From: Poecilobothrus nobilitatus
Taxonomy: Eukaryota > Arthropoda > Insecta > Diptera > Dolichopodidae
DNA length: 64,000 nt
Direction: 5' to 3'
Assembly (NCBI GenBank): GCA_947095535.1
Contig: OX352772.1
Coordinates: 106,247,672-106,311,671, forward strand
In this document: in pieces, positions 22,815-31,319 of the stretch
How the letters are laid out: every line of letters starts with the position of its first letter
Numbering within the stretch: the first letter of the stretch is position 1
The notes under the pieces: generated by a model
Seen by the model: only the letters and a program-made list of their open reading frames with translations
Databases searched by the model: none
What the model was told of the DNA's origin: nothing
Position numbers and translations under genes: made by a program

Positions 22815-25292
22815 ATGGCCAAGAAACAAATATTAGAGAAATATTTAGAGGAGTCTTCCAAATTCATAATTATAGAAGAAAAAAGTCAGTTTTTGAAAAA
22901 GTTTGGAGTTATGTCGAGAAAAATTACATTCAAAATAAGAAAAGCTCCAAATGAAGAAGATATATTGGCATATACTAAAGAAGCCATTAATCAAATAGTT
23001 ATATATTCGGTGGAAAACGTTGAACCGAATGATCTCATTGGTATAGTATTTTTTGCTGATAACTTTCAACAGAGAACTCCAGGTTGGATGAATTTTAAGC
23101 TTGCAAGTTCAGTGAAGTTTGAAGATATTTGGGAACTAATAAGTAAAATATTCCAAAGTAATTCGGAGGGCCTGAATACTGATTCTTTTCAACTAACAAC
23201 TACAACTGTACGGTTGCCTTCTGGAAGTGGACGAGGGAGAAATTATTTTACTTTCAATGAAGAAAGTTTAAAACGAACAGCCATTGTTGTCATTAAAAAT
23301 AATGATAATCTTTGCTTACTCCGAGCTATTGTAGTAGGAAAAGCTTTTATAGATGGTGACATGAATTATAAAAAAATTCGCCAAGATACACAGAAGATGC
23401 AGAAAAATCTAGCATTAGAGCTGATGGTAAAAACAAAATTAAATATAACGCAAAGTGCAGGAATATCTGAACTTAAAAAAATACAGGATTATTATGGGGA
23501 TGAATATAACATCGTTGTTTACGATTATGCTAATAACAAAAATATAATTTTTGAAGGTAAAAACGATGGCAAAAGAATTAATTTATTATATTACGAAAAT
23601 CACTTTAACGTTATTATTTCGCTGACAGCGGTTTTTTGCATTAACCATTACTGTAAAAAATGTAATGTAGGTTACGCAAATTATCATAATTGTGAAGGTA
23701 TCTGTATTTGTTGTCGACAGTCTCCTGCATGTAATAATATACCTACAACTATTACATGCAACTATTGCAAACGATCATTCCGAGGTGGAAAATGTTTTGA
23801 AAATCATAAAACAGTTACTACATGTCAAAAATTTCACAAATGCTTAATTTGTTTTAAAACATATTTTAGAAAGATTGATTCACCACATAAATGTGATACT
23901 GTTTTTTGTAAAAATTGTAACAAAAGTGTAGAAAAAAATCATTTTTGTTATATTATTGTAGATAAGAGCAAACCAAAAATTAATGATTTTGTGTTTATCT
24001 TTTACGATCTAGAAACAATGCAAGAAAAAACGCTAGTTAAAAACAATAATGAAGATATTAAACTACATGAACCTAATTTATGTGTTCTTAGTATAAGATG
24101 TCATCATTGCATAAAAGAAGAGAAGTTACATTTTTGTTCTAAATGTGGTTTTAGAACAACAGTTTTTGACACAAATGTAATTCCAAATTTAGTTGATTAC
24201 ATTTTTAAAATGGCTAAAAAATTTAAACAAGTTGTTGTAATAGCTCATAATGGACAAAGTTTTGATCACCAGTTTATTTTAAATGAATTGCTGCATAAAA
24301 GTGAGATAGAGCCAAAATTAATTATGAGGGGTACAAAAATTATTCAGATGCAGATTAAAAATATAAGGTTTTTAGATTCTATGAATTATTTTGCAATGCC
24401 ACTATCACAACTTCCTAAAGCTTTCGATTTATCAACTGATTTAAAAAAAGGTTATTTTCCTCATTTGTTCAATACATCAGAAAATATAAATTATGTTGGG
24501 CCAATACCACTTATGCACTACTATAGTCCTGATACAATGACAGAAGAAAATCGAAAAATGTTTATTGATTGGTATGAACAAAGCAAAAATACCGAGTTCA
24601 ATATGAAACGTGATTTGATAGAATATTGCAAAAATGATGTACATATTTTAACTGAAGCCTGCATTAAATTTAGAAAACTCCTATTGGAAGAAAATAATGT
24701 ATGTCCTTTCACTGAGGCTACAACCATTGCTTCAGCATGCAATTTAGTTTTTCGAAGAAATTTTTTGAAACCGGAAACTATAGGATTGATACCCAAAAAA
24801 GGTTACAGATTTGCAGACAATCAATCAAAAATTGCTCTTCAATGGCTAATTTGGGAAGAGGATCAAAGAAAGATTAATATTCAACATGCAGCAAAGAAAA
24901 AAGAAGCAATTATAAAAAATATAAAAGTAGATGGTTTTTGTTCAGAAACAAAACAAATTTTTCAATTCCATGGGTGCTATTTTCATGGCCATCCAAAATG
25001 TTTTCCATATAAGAGGAATGAATCAATACAAGGGAACAAACATGATACTCTTGATATCAGATTTGAAAATACCATAACAAGAACAGAACGATTAAAATCA
25101 TTTGGATATCAAGTGATCGAAATGTGGGAATGTGTTATCAACTTAGATAATGACATTCCATCTCTTCAGAAACTAAAGAATTTCACAACCATTTGCCCTC
25201 ACCATAACATTACTGAAAATTTAAAAAGATGTGCTGTAAAAAATTGTATGAATTTATATATGTATTTAATAAAAGAAAATAATTGGTTTTAA
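22815..25292 (+). CDS. polB: Truncated Polinton polB (exonuclease, no polymerase palm) fused to p189-like zinc tail
   Basis: The 825-residue frame is open. Residues 155-265 have the OTU-like Cys167 (D-N-L-C) and His263 (N-H-F-N-V-I) layout, 276-380 carry CxxC pairs, and 395-610 are the 3'-5' exonuclease (Asp398/Glu400, Asn479/Asp484, Tyr604/Asp608). Residues 700-773 form a V-D-G-F-C ... F-H-G-C-Y-F-H-G-H-P ... W-E-C block, possibly a nuclease-like domain. Then, where element A continues into the palm motifs, this protein switches at about residue 778 to a 48-residue tail with C-P-H-H and C-A-V-K-N-C, matching the end of element A's p189. No S-L-Y-P, N-S-F-W-G or Y-D-T-D-S motif exists anywhere in B, so it cannot polymerise DNA. 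Confidence 0.9.
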   Translation: MAKKQILEKYLEESSKFIIIEEKSQFLKKFGVMSRKITFKIRKAPNEEDILAYTKEAINQIVIYSVENVEPNDLIGIVFFADNFQQRTPGWMNFKLASSVKFEDIWELISKIFQSNSEGLNTDSFQLTTTTVRLPSGSGRGRNYFTFNEESLKRTAIVVIKNNDNLCLLRAIVVGKAFIDGDMNYKKIRQDTQKMQKNLALELMVKTKLNITQSAGISELKKIQDYYGDEYNIVVYDYANNKNIIFEGKNDGKRINLLYYENHFNVIISLTAVFCINHYCKKCNVGYANYHNCEGICICCRQSPACNNIPTTITCNYCKRSFRGGKCFENHKTVTTCQKFHKCLICFKTYFRKIDSPHKCDTVFCKNCNKSVEKNHFCYIIVDKSKPKINDFVFIFYDLETMQEKTLVKNNNEDIKLHEPNLCVLSIRCHHCIKEEKLHFCSKCGFRTTVFDTNVIPNLVDYIFKMAKKFKQVVVIAHNGQSFDHQFILNELLHKSEIEPKLIMRGTKIIQMQIKNIRFLDSMNYFAMPLSQLPKAFDLSTDLKKGYFPHLFNTSENINYVGPIPLMHYYSPDTMTEENRKMFIDWYEQSKNTEFNMKRDLIEYCKNDVHILTEACIKFRKLLLEENNVCPFTEATTIASACNLVFRRNFLKPETIGLIPKKGYRFADNQSKIALQWLIWEEDQRKINIQHAAKKKEAIIKNIKVDGFCSETKQIFQFHGCYFHGHPKCFPYKRNESIQGNKHDTLDIRFENTITRTERLKSFGYQVIEMWECVINLDNDIPSLQKLKNFTTICPHHNITENLKRCAVKNCMNLYMYLIKENNWF

Positions 25293-25870
25293 AAAATATT
25301 TGTTTTATTTATTGTTGACCAAGATAATTTTTCTGACAAAAACATAGGTATTTCATAAAATAGTCTGGAATAATTACACTGAGCTATGTGTAAATTCATT
25401 GGAATGTAGAAATCTTCTTGTTCCAATCTTAGTTTATTCTTTTCAATACATCTCTCAAAATATTTGAATACATATTCTCTTATATTAAGTTCAGCTCCGT
25501 TGTTATATGACATCACTGCTTGTATAAAGTCTAACATAAGACAAAAGCGGGTGTACTCATCTAACTGCAATGTAATTTTTTTAGTTTTCCCGGTATGATT
25601 AAATGTTAGCGCAAATCCTTTTGAATTTAATTTATGTTGGTTGTTAGTAAAATCTTGATAAAAGGCATACCACGCCAAATAATTCATCTCACAAATGACT
25701 TTTTGATGACGTTGGAAAATTATTGTTGCAGCAAAATTTTCAACATTAAATCCAATTTGTATTTTTGTTGTTTGTTTTTTATCCAAATAATAGATATAGC
25801 TTAACAAAAGATTTTGCGGAGGTTCACTTTTTTGTTTTTCAATGACTTCCGAATTTGTTGATTGCTCCAT
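25289..25870 (-). CDS. Conserved Polinton protein p193, unknown function
   Basis: This 193-residue protein is the counterpart of 37911-38441 in element A; both have L-L-L-S-Y at the start, a Val/Phe-rich beta-like middle and an ending like C-N-Y-S-R-L-F-Y-E-I-P-x-F-L. It is the last gene of the minus-strand block, after the protease, and its stop overlaps the end of the convergent polB-like gene by four bases. A TATA-like ATATAAATA lies at 25911-25919, 41 bp upstream of the ATG. I do not recognise the fold; conservation between the two elements argues that it is a real gene. Confidence 0.75.
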   Translation of the reverse strand: MEQSTNSEVIEKQKSEPPQNLLLSYIYYLDKKQTTKIQIGFNVENFAATIIFQRHQKVICEMNYLAWYAFYQDFTNNQHKLNSKGFALTFNHTGKTKKITLQLDEYTRFCLMLDFIQAVMSYNNGAELNIREYVFKYFERCIEKNKLRLEQEDFYIPMNLHIAQCNYSRLFYEIPMFLSEKLSWSTINKTNIF

Positions 25871-25910
25871 TTTTCTTGTTTTAACTGATGAATTCTATTT
25901 TAGAATTTTG

Positions 25911-25919
25911 TATTTATAT
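25911..25919 (-). promoter_or_regulatory. TATA-like box ATATAAATA before p193
   Basis: It lies on the minus strand about 41 bp upstream of the p193 ATG (25870), in the short gap after the protease gene. The spacing is like that of boxes before other minus-strand genes of both elements. Confidence 0.4.
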
Positions 25920-25929
25920 TTTTTCTCCC

Positions 25930-26409
25930 TCATTTTTTAAAAATTTTTCGAAATATTCTTTGTATTTTTTTATCGTTTTTAAGTGGGGATGATGTGTCGA
26001 ATAAATTAAGAAAATATTTTATGCTTTTACAGGAACTTCGCATCCATAGATATACACAACAATAATGTCCGCAAACAGATGTTAAATTACTTTGTAAACG
26101 CTTATTGTTGAAAACAAAACATGTTGATTGATTTTGTAGAAATTTTATAATCTCATTGTGAAACGGGGGATTTCCAAATGAATCAAAATATTCTGCACAC
26201 CCTTGAACTGGAACAAATATTGCTAACCAATGTGTTCCCTTTTCATTAGAATTATCGGTATTTACCACCAAAATACTAGGTTTTGAAACTTGTTTTGGTA
26301 ATTTATCAAGAGCATAAACGCCTCTAAATATTTTATGTGTTAACTTATTACATTTCAGAACCTTTGAAATCTGAAGTGTATTCATTTTCTTGCAAACGGG
26401 AAATATCAA
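25930..26409 (-). CDS. Adenovirus-type maturation cysteine protease
   Basis: The 159-residue frame shows the adenain-like (C5/Ulp1 fold) catalytic set: T-H-W-L-A (His60), E-Y-F-D-S-F-G (Asp76), the oxyanion Gln in R-L-Q-S-N (Gln106) and S-V-C-G-H-Y-C (Cys113). In Polintons and adenoviruses this enzyme matures capsid proteins in the assembling particle. The counterpart in element A (38468-38962) starts at the Met matching residue 9 here (26385), so that is the likelier start. The first 60 bases overlap the end of the upstream gene p121 in another frame. Confidence 0.9.
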   Translation of the reverse strand: MIFPVCKKMNTLQISKVLKCNKLTHKIFRGVYALDKLPKQVSKPSILVVNTDNSNEKGTHWLAIFVPVQGCAEYFDSFGNPPFHNEIIKFLQNQSTCFVFNNKRLQSNLTSVCGHYCCVYLWMRSSCKSIKYFLNLFDTSSPLKNDKKIQRIFRKIFKK

Positions 26410-26713
26410 TTAGTCGAGTATTTCCTCGTACAAATGTTGTTAAAAATTCTGCTTTAAGTTTTCCATTTGTTAAGACTATATCGAATTTTTCAAGCAAATT
26501 TATTAAGTTATTAGTTACTTTTTCGTTATCGATATGTCCAAAAGAGTAATTCTCAATATCTGTTTTTTTCAAATCTCTGACAGGAAATTTATACTTTAAT
26601 TCTTTTACAATAGTTTTACATTTTTCTTTTATACCAGCCACAGCAATATTTTTTACAAATATTGTATTGTTATCGCCCGTACAGAACGATAAATCTACTA
26701 GAGCACATGTCAT
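26348..26713 (-). CDS. Small conserved Polinton protein p121, paralogue-like of p189
   Basis: The 121-residue protein matches 38959-39291 of element A. It has L-V-D-L-S-F near its start, a Y-K-F-P turn, and D-I-V-L-T-N-G-K-L-K-A-E-F-L. This order (V-D-L, then F/Y-P, then I-x-x-x-G-x-x-K-x-x-F-L) also occurs in p189 of element A, so the two may be distant paralogues, perhaps of an RNase H-like fold. It lies between MCP and protease. A TATAAAAG box is at 26747-26754. Function unknown. Confidence 0.75.
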   Translation of the reverse strand: MTCALVDLSFCTGDNNTIFVKNIAVAGIKEKCKTIVKELKYKFPVRDLKKTDIENYSFGHIDNEKVTNNLINLLEKFDIVLTNGKLKAEFLTTFVRGNTRLIDISRLQENEYTSDFKGSEM

Positions 26714-26746
26714 TGTGAAATGAATAGAGATGGTTCGCTAAACTTC

Positions 26747-26754
26747 CTTTTATA
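26747..26754 (-). promoter_or_regulatory. TATA box TATAAAAG before p121
   Basis: It lies on the minus strand 34-41 bp upstream of the ATG at 26713 and overlaps the 3' end of the MCP gene. Confidence 0.5.
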
Positions 26755-28063
26755 TGTTCACGTAGACGTTACGATTTTTATCAATTTCGATATTAGCATC
26801 GAATTCTGCAAATACAATACAAGTTAATGTTGAAGTTAATGGAGAGCTGAGTCTTGCTTCAATCTTTACTACTCCCTGGTTTAATAAATTCTGACATGTA
26901 TCTGTTCCCGAGCCGTCTGGTGATAAATCAAAAGCCAGTATTGTATAACCTTTTGAAAATAATTCTTTTGAAATTTGATGTCCTCTATCAGAATGATGTA
27001 TACCTGTTCCGCTAAATAATGTTAAATATGCTCGAGAATTACAAGAATTATTCGGTGTAAAACTTGTTTCAATTGCAGAGTTTGGTGTAGGCACTCCATT
27101 CACATATAATTGAAATTGTGTGAGATTTTGATGGTCGAAATGGTATGGATTTTTTGATCTCTTACCATTGAAGTTTTCATTATTAACCATACAAAATACT
27201 AGAGCTTTTGGTATTTGCCCTATAAATATATTATCCAATGATATGTTAGATGTGTTAGCTGGAATTGTAAATGTTTTGATTTCACTTCTGGTATAAAAAT
27301 ATTTCGCGTTAGCCTTTTCCAATACAGTATTATGTGCTATCAATATACTAGGATTAATTGTTAAATGTTTCATGTATAACGTAGCTTCGAGAATTTTTAA
27401 ATAGCTTTCATCGGCATCGTTAAAGAAAATAAAAAAATCCTGTTTTTGTAGGGCTAAAGCAATTCGAATGTCAACATTATTTAAAAGTAATTTAGGAGTA
27501 TTGAAGAAATCTACATGTAATTTTCCCATTAATTCTACTACAGTAGAATTGTTGTATGATTTTTGTCTTGATTTAGAACCAGAATTACTAAAATCATTTA
27601 CATTTGGTTTATCCAATTCCCAACCAGATGCTTCCAAATGTGTTTGACTGGAATCTGTACCATAATTTAGTAAAGTAGTTAAGTATGCTTTATAATGGTA
27701 TAAGGAGTCTGAAGGAGTGATGTTTTTTCCGTTTAGAGTTACATTACATTGTTTAATTAAAGAGTGTAATAAATTATTTACAACACTGGGCTGCGGAGCT
27801 GGTCTTGCTTCAGTTCCGGTTCCTACTTTATCATTTGCACTCCAAACTGATCCATCTTTTTTTAATATTTGAACTTTAAATTTTATATAGGTGGAGGATA
27901 AATCTCGATATGTATCTCCATTTCCAAGGGAAACAAATTCAATAGTTGACGGTGATGCCTCTAAAGAAGCTAAAGGATTGTATGCTACCTCTTCTGAACG
28001 CAAAATACTTGTTTGTACGGGTAATGACGCAAAAAGATCAAGTTCAGATTTCATACATTCCAT
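26750..28063 (-). CDS. Major capsid protein, double jelly-roll
   Basis: This 437-residue frame is intact. Its start (E-L-D-L-F, S-I-L-R-S-E-E-V-A-Y-N-P), I-E-F-V-S-L-G-N-G-D-T-Y-R-D-L, then C-N-V-x-L-N-G-K and L-L-N-Y-G-T, are the usual marks of the Polinton MCP, a homologue of the hexon-type double jelly-roll proteins of PRD1-adenovirus-lineage viruses. It is collinear with the element A MCP (39329-40630), which has a nonsense codon. It follows p146 with a two-base gap and is followed by p121, so the genes are tightly packed. Confidence 0.92.
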   Translation of the reverse strand: MECMKSELDLFASLPVQTSILRSEEVAYNPLASLEASPSTIEFVSLGNGDTYRDLSSTYIKFKVQILKKDGSVWSANDKVGTGTEARPAPQPSVVNNLLHSLIKQCNVTLNGKNITPSDSLYHYKAYLTTLLNYGTDSSQTHLEASGWELDKPNVNDFSNSGSKSRQKSYNNSTVVELMGKLHVDFFNTPKLLLNNVDIRIALALQKQDFFIFFNDADESYLKILEATLYMKHLTINPSILIAHNTVLEKANAKYFYTRSEIKTFTIPANTSNISLDNIFIGQIPKALVFCMVNNENFNGKRSKNPYHFDHQNLTQFQLYVNGVPTPNSAIETSFTPNNSCNSRAYLTLFSGTGIHHSDRGHQISKELFSKGYTILAFDLSPDGSGTDTCQNLLNQGVVKIEARLSSPLTSTLTCIVFAEFDANIEIDKNRNVYVNI

Positions 28064-28065
28064 TT

Positions 28066-28506
28066 TTAGTTGAATATGTCGGATGTTTTACTTTGCTTTT
28101 TTCGTCGTTTCGACTTCAAATGTGTCTTTTTAGAAACTGTTTGTCTTTTAATAGCTCTTTGTCTTTTTATAGTTCTTTGTCTTCCACCATACATCGAATG
28201 CAGTTGGTTAACTACTGATTTCCGTAAATTTTTTATACCGCCTTTACTTTGATCAATTACAGCTTCTTTTATGTTTGCACCAGATGCTATATCATTAAAA
28301 ATATTTTTACTTGTGTTTACAGCCTCTTTTTTAATTAAGTCCCAACCTGATGTAAAAACTGGCTTTAAGTAACGAATTAAACTTCCGAATATATTTCCAA
28401 AACCACGACCTTTTTGTATAGCTGGATAAAATTGTAATAAAGGCCCAATATCGTTGATTCCCCCTCCTACCTGAGAGGAATAATATCTCACGTAAGCTCT
28501 TTCCAT
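28066..28506 (-). CDS. Basic capsid-associated protein p146 (pVI/pX-like, inferred)
   Basis: The 146-residue protein is strongly basic at the C-terminus (K/R-rich after residue 105). Near residue 33 it carries G-R-G-F-G-N-I-F-G-S-L-I-R-Y-L-K-P, a glycine motif followed by an amphipathic helix, as in the membrane-active and DNA-binding minor proteins of adenoviruses and Polintons. The glycine motif resembles a site for the adenain-type protease. It matches 40633-41073 in element A. A TATA-like ATATAAATA is at 28537-28545. Confidence 0.75.
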   Translation of the reverse strand: MERAYVRYYSSQVGGGINDIGPLLQFYPAIQKGRGFGNIFGSLIRYLKPVFTSGWDLIKKEAVNTSKNIFNDIASGANIKEAVIDQSKGGIKNLRKSVVNQLHSMYGGRQRTIKRQRAIKRQTVSKKTHLKSKRRKKQSKTSDIFN

Positions 28507-28536
28507 GTTTGATAGGATATCATATTTGAGTAGTAG

Positions 28537-28545
28537 TATTTATAT
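28537..28545 (-). promoter_or_regulatory. TATA-like box ATATAAATA before p146
   Basis: It lies on the minus strand about 31 bp upstream of the ATG at 28506, in the gap between the penton and p146 genes. Confidence 0.45.
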
Positions 28546-28558
28546 TGTTTTTGGGGAA

Positions 28559-29504
28559 TCAATGCTTTTTAAAGTGTAATACAATTTTTGTTGGATAGTA
28601 ACTGGAAACAAAATTTATTCCATCACCGTATTGATTGCAAATTTTAATTGCTATTGTTTCAAAAATATTTTTTTCTATAGGTATGTAATGGACGTTTTTA
28701 AATTCAGTATTTGTAGGTATTCTACAATTTTCTATGTTGATAGCTCTCAACGCCCGAACTTTGCTACTTCCAAAAACAGAAGATTGAACTATATCTGAAT
28801 AAATCAACACCATTCCATTCAATTCATCTTTATTTTTAGCAACAGCTAATTTGAATAATTCAGGTAATTTTGTTTTGAAATTTTTTATATTTTTTTTCTG
28901 TTGAAATAATTCAGTTAATAATGTTTTTACATTATAACTCTGATTAACTTTTATATAAAAACTATCTTCATCAAAAGTCTGCGATATTCGAATTAAGTCC
29001 CCTCGGTTAGATTCTGACACTTTTTTACATCATCTATGTTACATCATCATAATTTTTAGGATTAGAAATATATGTCAAAACTTCATTAAAAAATTCAGTA
29101 AAAACTTGGTTTCGAGTAAATCTGGGATTAGGAGTTATATTTTTAATAAGCGTTGGCAAAAAATTAAACTTCCAATCATCTAAATGTAATTCCGAATCGT
29201 TATATGAATAATATGTGTAGCCTATAGATTTGGTTACTTTGATTTTTTCAAGAGGTTTTTCAATGTTTCTTACATAAACATTATACTGCCCAATATTAAT
29301 AAAAGCACAATTCTCTTTGTTAAATTGTTCTGTTTGTAGGAAATCGTTCAGATAAATTTCTGAAAGACCAACTTTCCAATTACCATTTCTTAAATCAAAG
29401 TGAATAGGTAATTTATTTTCGAATGAAGCTAAAGTGTTGTCTGGAAACAGTTTTAGATTATCATTACTAAACAATGTTACATAGAAGTCATCTTGACTAT
29501 CCAT
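28559..29504 (-). pseudogene. Penton-like minor capsid protein, frameshifted
   Basis: Two adjacent frames, 29034-29504 (156 residues) and 28559-29020 (153 residues), together match the single 305-residue protein 41120-42037 of element A. The first begins F-Y-V-T-L-F-S-N-D-N with W-K-V-G-L-S-E-I-Y-L-N-D-F; the second ends P-T-K-I-V-L-H-F-K-K. These are features of the Polinton penton-type single jelly-roll protein. A frame change and stops at about 29020-29036 separate them. A near-duplicated GATGATGTAA lies at the break but by itself does not account for the shift. Confidence 0.8.
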
Positions 29505-29539
29505 CTTTGTTAACTTCTTCTAAAACATAAAATGTTGTA

Positions 29540-29548
29540 CTATTTATA
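29540..29548 (-). promoter_or_regulatory. TATA-like box TATAAATAG before penton
   Basis: It lies on the minus strand 36 bp upstream of the penton ATG (29504) and overlaps the stop of p235. Confidence 0.45.
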
Positions 29549-30247
29549 TGTTGTCCACTCCGGTGTTGATGAAGTTCTTAGTTTTGGACTTCTTAGTAAA
29601 GGTTTTAGTTTTCGTTTTTTTGTTTCAGGAAACTGTGAAAGTATAGTTGAGGAAATTGAACTACCAGCCGATCTTAGTGTCTTCTTTTTTTCAGGAGATG
29701 GTACAGCAACGGTAATTACATCACCACTTGGTGTTTCAAACATTCGATAATCAGAGCTTAGAGATGGTCTTTCGACTAATTTTTCATCTTTCAACATTTC
29801 AGTTTGAGCTAATTTTTTAAATGAATTTTCATCATCTAAATCGTAATTTGTTAAATCAACATCCATATTTGAATGTTCTTTTTTAGGGTCATATTCAAAC
29901 ACATCATCAGTAACTAATGGTAAAAATTTAGTTTGTGTTGACGTTGATTTGTATTTAGGTAATTCAGTTTCTGTATATGCATTTCGCTTAGAAAAGAATT
30001 TTGTTTGAGTACCTGTATTAAATGTAACATTATTTAACTTTTCTGGTAATTTTTTTGTATGCCTTTTGTTAATTCCGTATTTAATGAGATTTTGACGATA
30101 TAAATACCATTTTTGCAATGGTTTTAATTTTTTATCATATAAAACTTTTTTCATTTTTTGATCCAATAAATCTAAGTTTTTATCATCTTGAAATAATTTG
30201 CTAAATTTTGAAAATATTTCTGGTGACATAACAATCATTCGCTGCAT
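29540..30247 (-). CDS. Conserved Polinton protein p235, unknown function
   Basis: The 235-residue protein matches 42019-42708 in element A. The N-terminal third is helical and contains L-D-Q-K-M-K-K-V-L and Q-K-W-Y-L-Y-R-Q-N-L; the rest is Ser/Thr/charge-rich and looks disordered; it ends W-T-T-Y-K in both elements. The start ATG shares a base with the stop of the upstream small basic protein (TAATG), as expected in a compact transcription unit. It sits between penton and ATPase genes, so a virion role is possible. A TATAAATAG at 29540-29548 overlaps its end and precedes the penton gene. Confidence 0.75.
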   Translation of the reverse strand: MQRMIVMSPEIFSKFSKLFQDDKNLDLLDQKMKKVLYDKKLKPLQKWYLYRQNLIKYGINKRHTKKLPEKLNNVTFNTGTQTKFFSKRNAYTETELPKYKSTSTQTKFLPLVTDDVFEYDPKKEHSNMDVDLTNYDLDDENSFKKLAQTEMLKDEKLVERPSLSSDYRMFETPSGDVITVAVPSPEKKKTLRSAGSSISSTILSQFPETKKRKLKPLLRSPKLRTSSTPEWTTYK

Positions 30248-30579
30248 TATGTCTTACTGAGAAGTTTTCCTATTATACCAGATAATATAGTACCAATTAA
30301 TGTAGGTAAAAATCCTCCATGTTGAATTAACATTTTTCGTTTAGCTTTTATACCTTTTTGTGGACACGCTAAGAGTCTTAATTGTTTTTTATATTTTTTT
30401 AGTTTTGTTTTTTGTGATGGTGATATTTTATTGTTCCCGTTTAACACATTAATTGCAATTTCAGCAATAGTTTTTATTATATCATCATCACAATATTTTA
30501 GAATATTTTTACGAAAATTCTTGTTGTTGCATTTTTCTAGTACATGTAACATATGTCGGTTTTTCTTCAACCGTTTCAT
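30247..30579 (-). CDS. Small basic protein with C-terminal hydrophobic helix
   Basis: The 110-residue protein is Lys/Arg-rich with C-P-Q-K-G-I-K-A-K-R-K near residue 72. It ends with G-G-F-L-P-T-L-I-G-T-I-L-S-G-I-I-G, a glycine-rich hydrophobic segment that could cross or disturb a membrane. Similar small proteins are common in Polinton-like viruses next to the ATPase. Its 5' end overlaps the ATPase 3' end by about 70 bases in another frame. Element A has the same gene (42705-43040) with a nonsense codon. Confidence 0.75.
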   Translation of the reverse strand: MKRLKKNRHMLHVLEKCNNKNFRKNILKYCDDDIIKTIAEIAINVLNGNNKISPSQKTKLKKYKKQLRLLACPQKGIKAKRKMLIQHGGFLPTLIGTILSGIIGKLLSKT

Positions 30580-31222
30580 ATTTTAAACAATTGTTTAAAT
30601 CTTTGGTAGCACAAAAACAAACGCAATATTCCTCTGAGAATATGTTGGTTCTAATTCGAAACAAATCGCTAATGTCTTGTGTTAAATCTAATACAATATA
30701 ACCATGTGGGTTTGATGTTGATTCATTATATACCCCCAGGAAGCCTTTTATATTTTCCGGATATAGTTGTCTAGCTAGAGGAAAAATCTGTGATTTATCT
30801 CGAGGGTTTTTAAAAAGTACCAAATATTTACAATTTAATGAAATATCTCGTGAGAATTTCCCCTGATGAAAAATGTTTTGCGTTAATAATATAATAGACA
30901 AATTACGGTGGTGCGAACCTTTAGTAAAAAGTTCACATACTTGTTTGTTTGCTGAATCTAACATTAAATCATCTAAAACAATTAAAGTAGGTTTATTTTC
31001 ATTTTCACTAAGCTTTTCCTGAATGCCGGCATAAAAATCTATATCAGGGAAATCTATATTTCTTGGAACCGCAGAAATTTCTGGGTTACACCATTTTATT
31101 TTTTCAATTTTGGGATGTATCAATCTAGTAATATTTTTGATCAAGTTGCAAACAAATGTTGTTTTCCCACATCCAGATGGTCCCGCCACCATCATTGTAA
31201 ATGGATGATTAAAATATATCAT
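30509..31222 (-). CDS. FtsK/A32-like genome packaging ATPase
   Basis: The 237-residue frame has a perfect Walker A (G-P-S-G-C-G-K-T, residues 14-21), Walker B (L-I-V-L-D-D, Asp84-Asp85) and a sensor L-T-Q-N (Asn116). It is the HerA/FtsK-superfamily ATPase that pumps DNA into the Polinton capsid. A TATA box at 31235-31241 is only about 13 bp from the first ATG, so the Met at residue 10 or 11 may be the true start. It is transcribed divergently from the 98-residue gene at 31320. Confidence 0.9.
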   Translation of the reverse strand: MIYFNHPFTMMVAGPSGCGKTTFVCNLIKNITRLIHPKIEKIKWCNPEISAVPRNIDFPDIDFYAGIQEKLSENENKPTLIVLDDLMLDSANKQVCELFTKGSHHRNLSIILLTQNIFHQGKFSRDISLNCKYLVLFKNPRDKSQIFPLARQLYPENIKGFLGVYNESTSNPHGYIVLDLTQDISDLFRIRTNIFSEEYCVCFCATKDLNNCLKYETVEEKPTYVTCTRKMQQQEFS

Positions 31223-31234
31223 TATTGGTTCGCG

Positions 31235-31285
31235 TTTTATAAGTCATTGAAAGGTAATTAGATTTGCTCTTCAAATATATAAAAG
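31235..31285. promoter_or_regulatory. Divergent promoter with two TATA boxes
   Basis: TATAAAA on the minus strand at 31235-31241 faces the ATPase. TATATAAAAG on the plus strand at 31276-31285 faces the 98-residue gene, 35 bp before its ATG at 31320. Confidence 0.55.
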
Positions 31286-31319
31286 CAAAAACGTGTATAA
31301 CTTATTCTCAATTTAAAAG

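Noticed and set aside
29013..29040. A 14-bp duplication as the sole cause of the penton frameshift in B
   Set aside because: Removing 14 bp does not bring the two frames into register, so it cannot be the only change.
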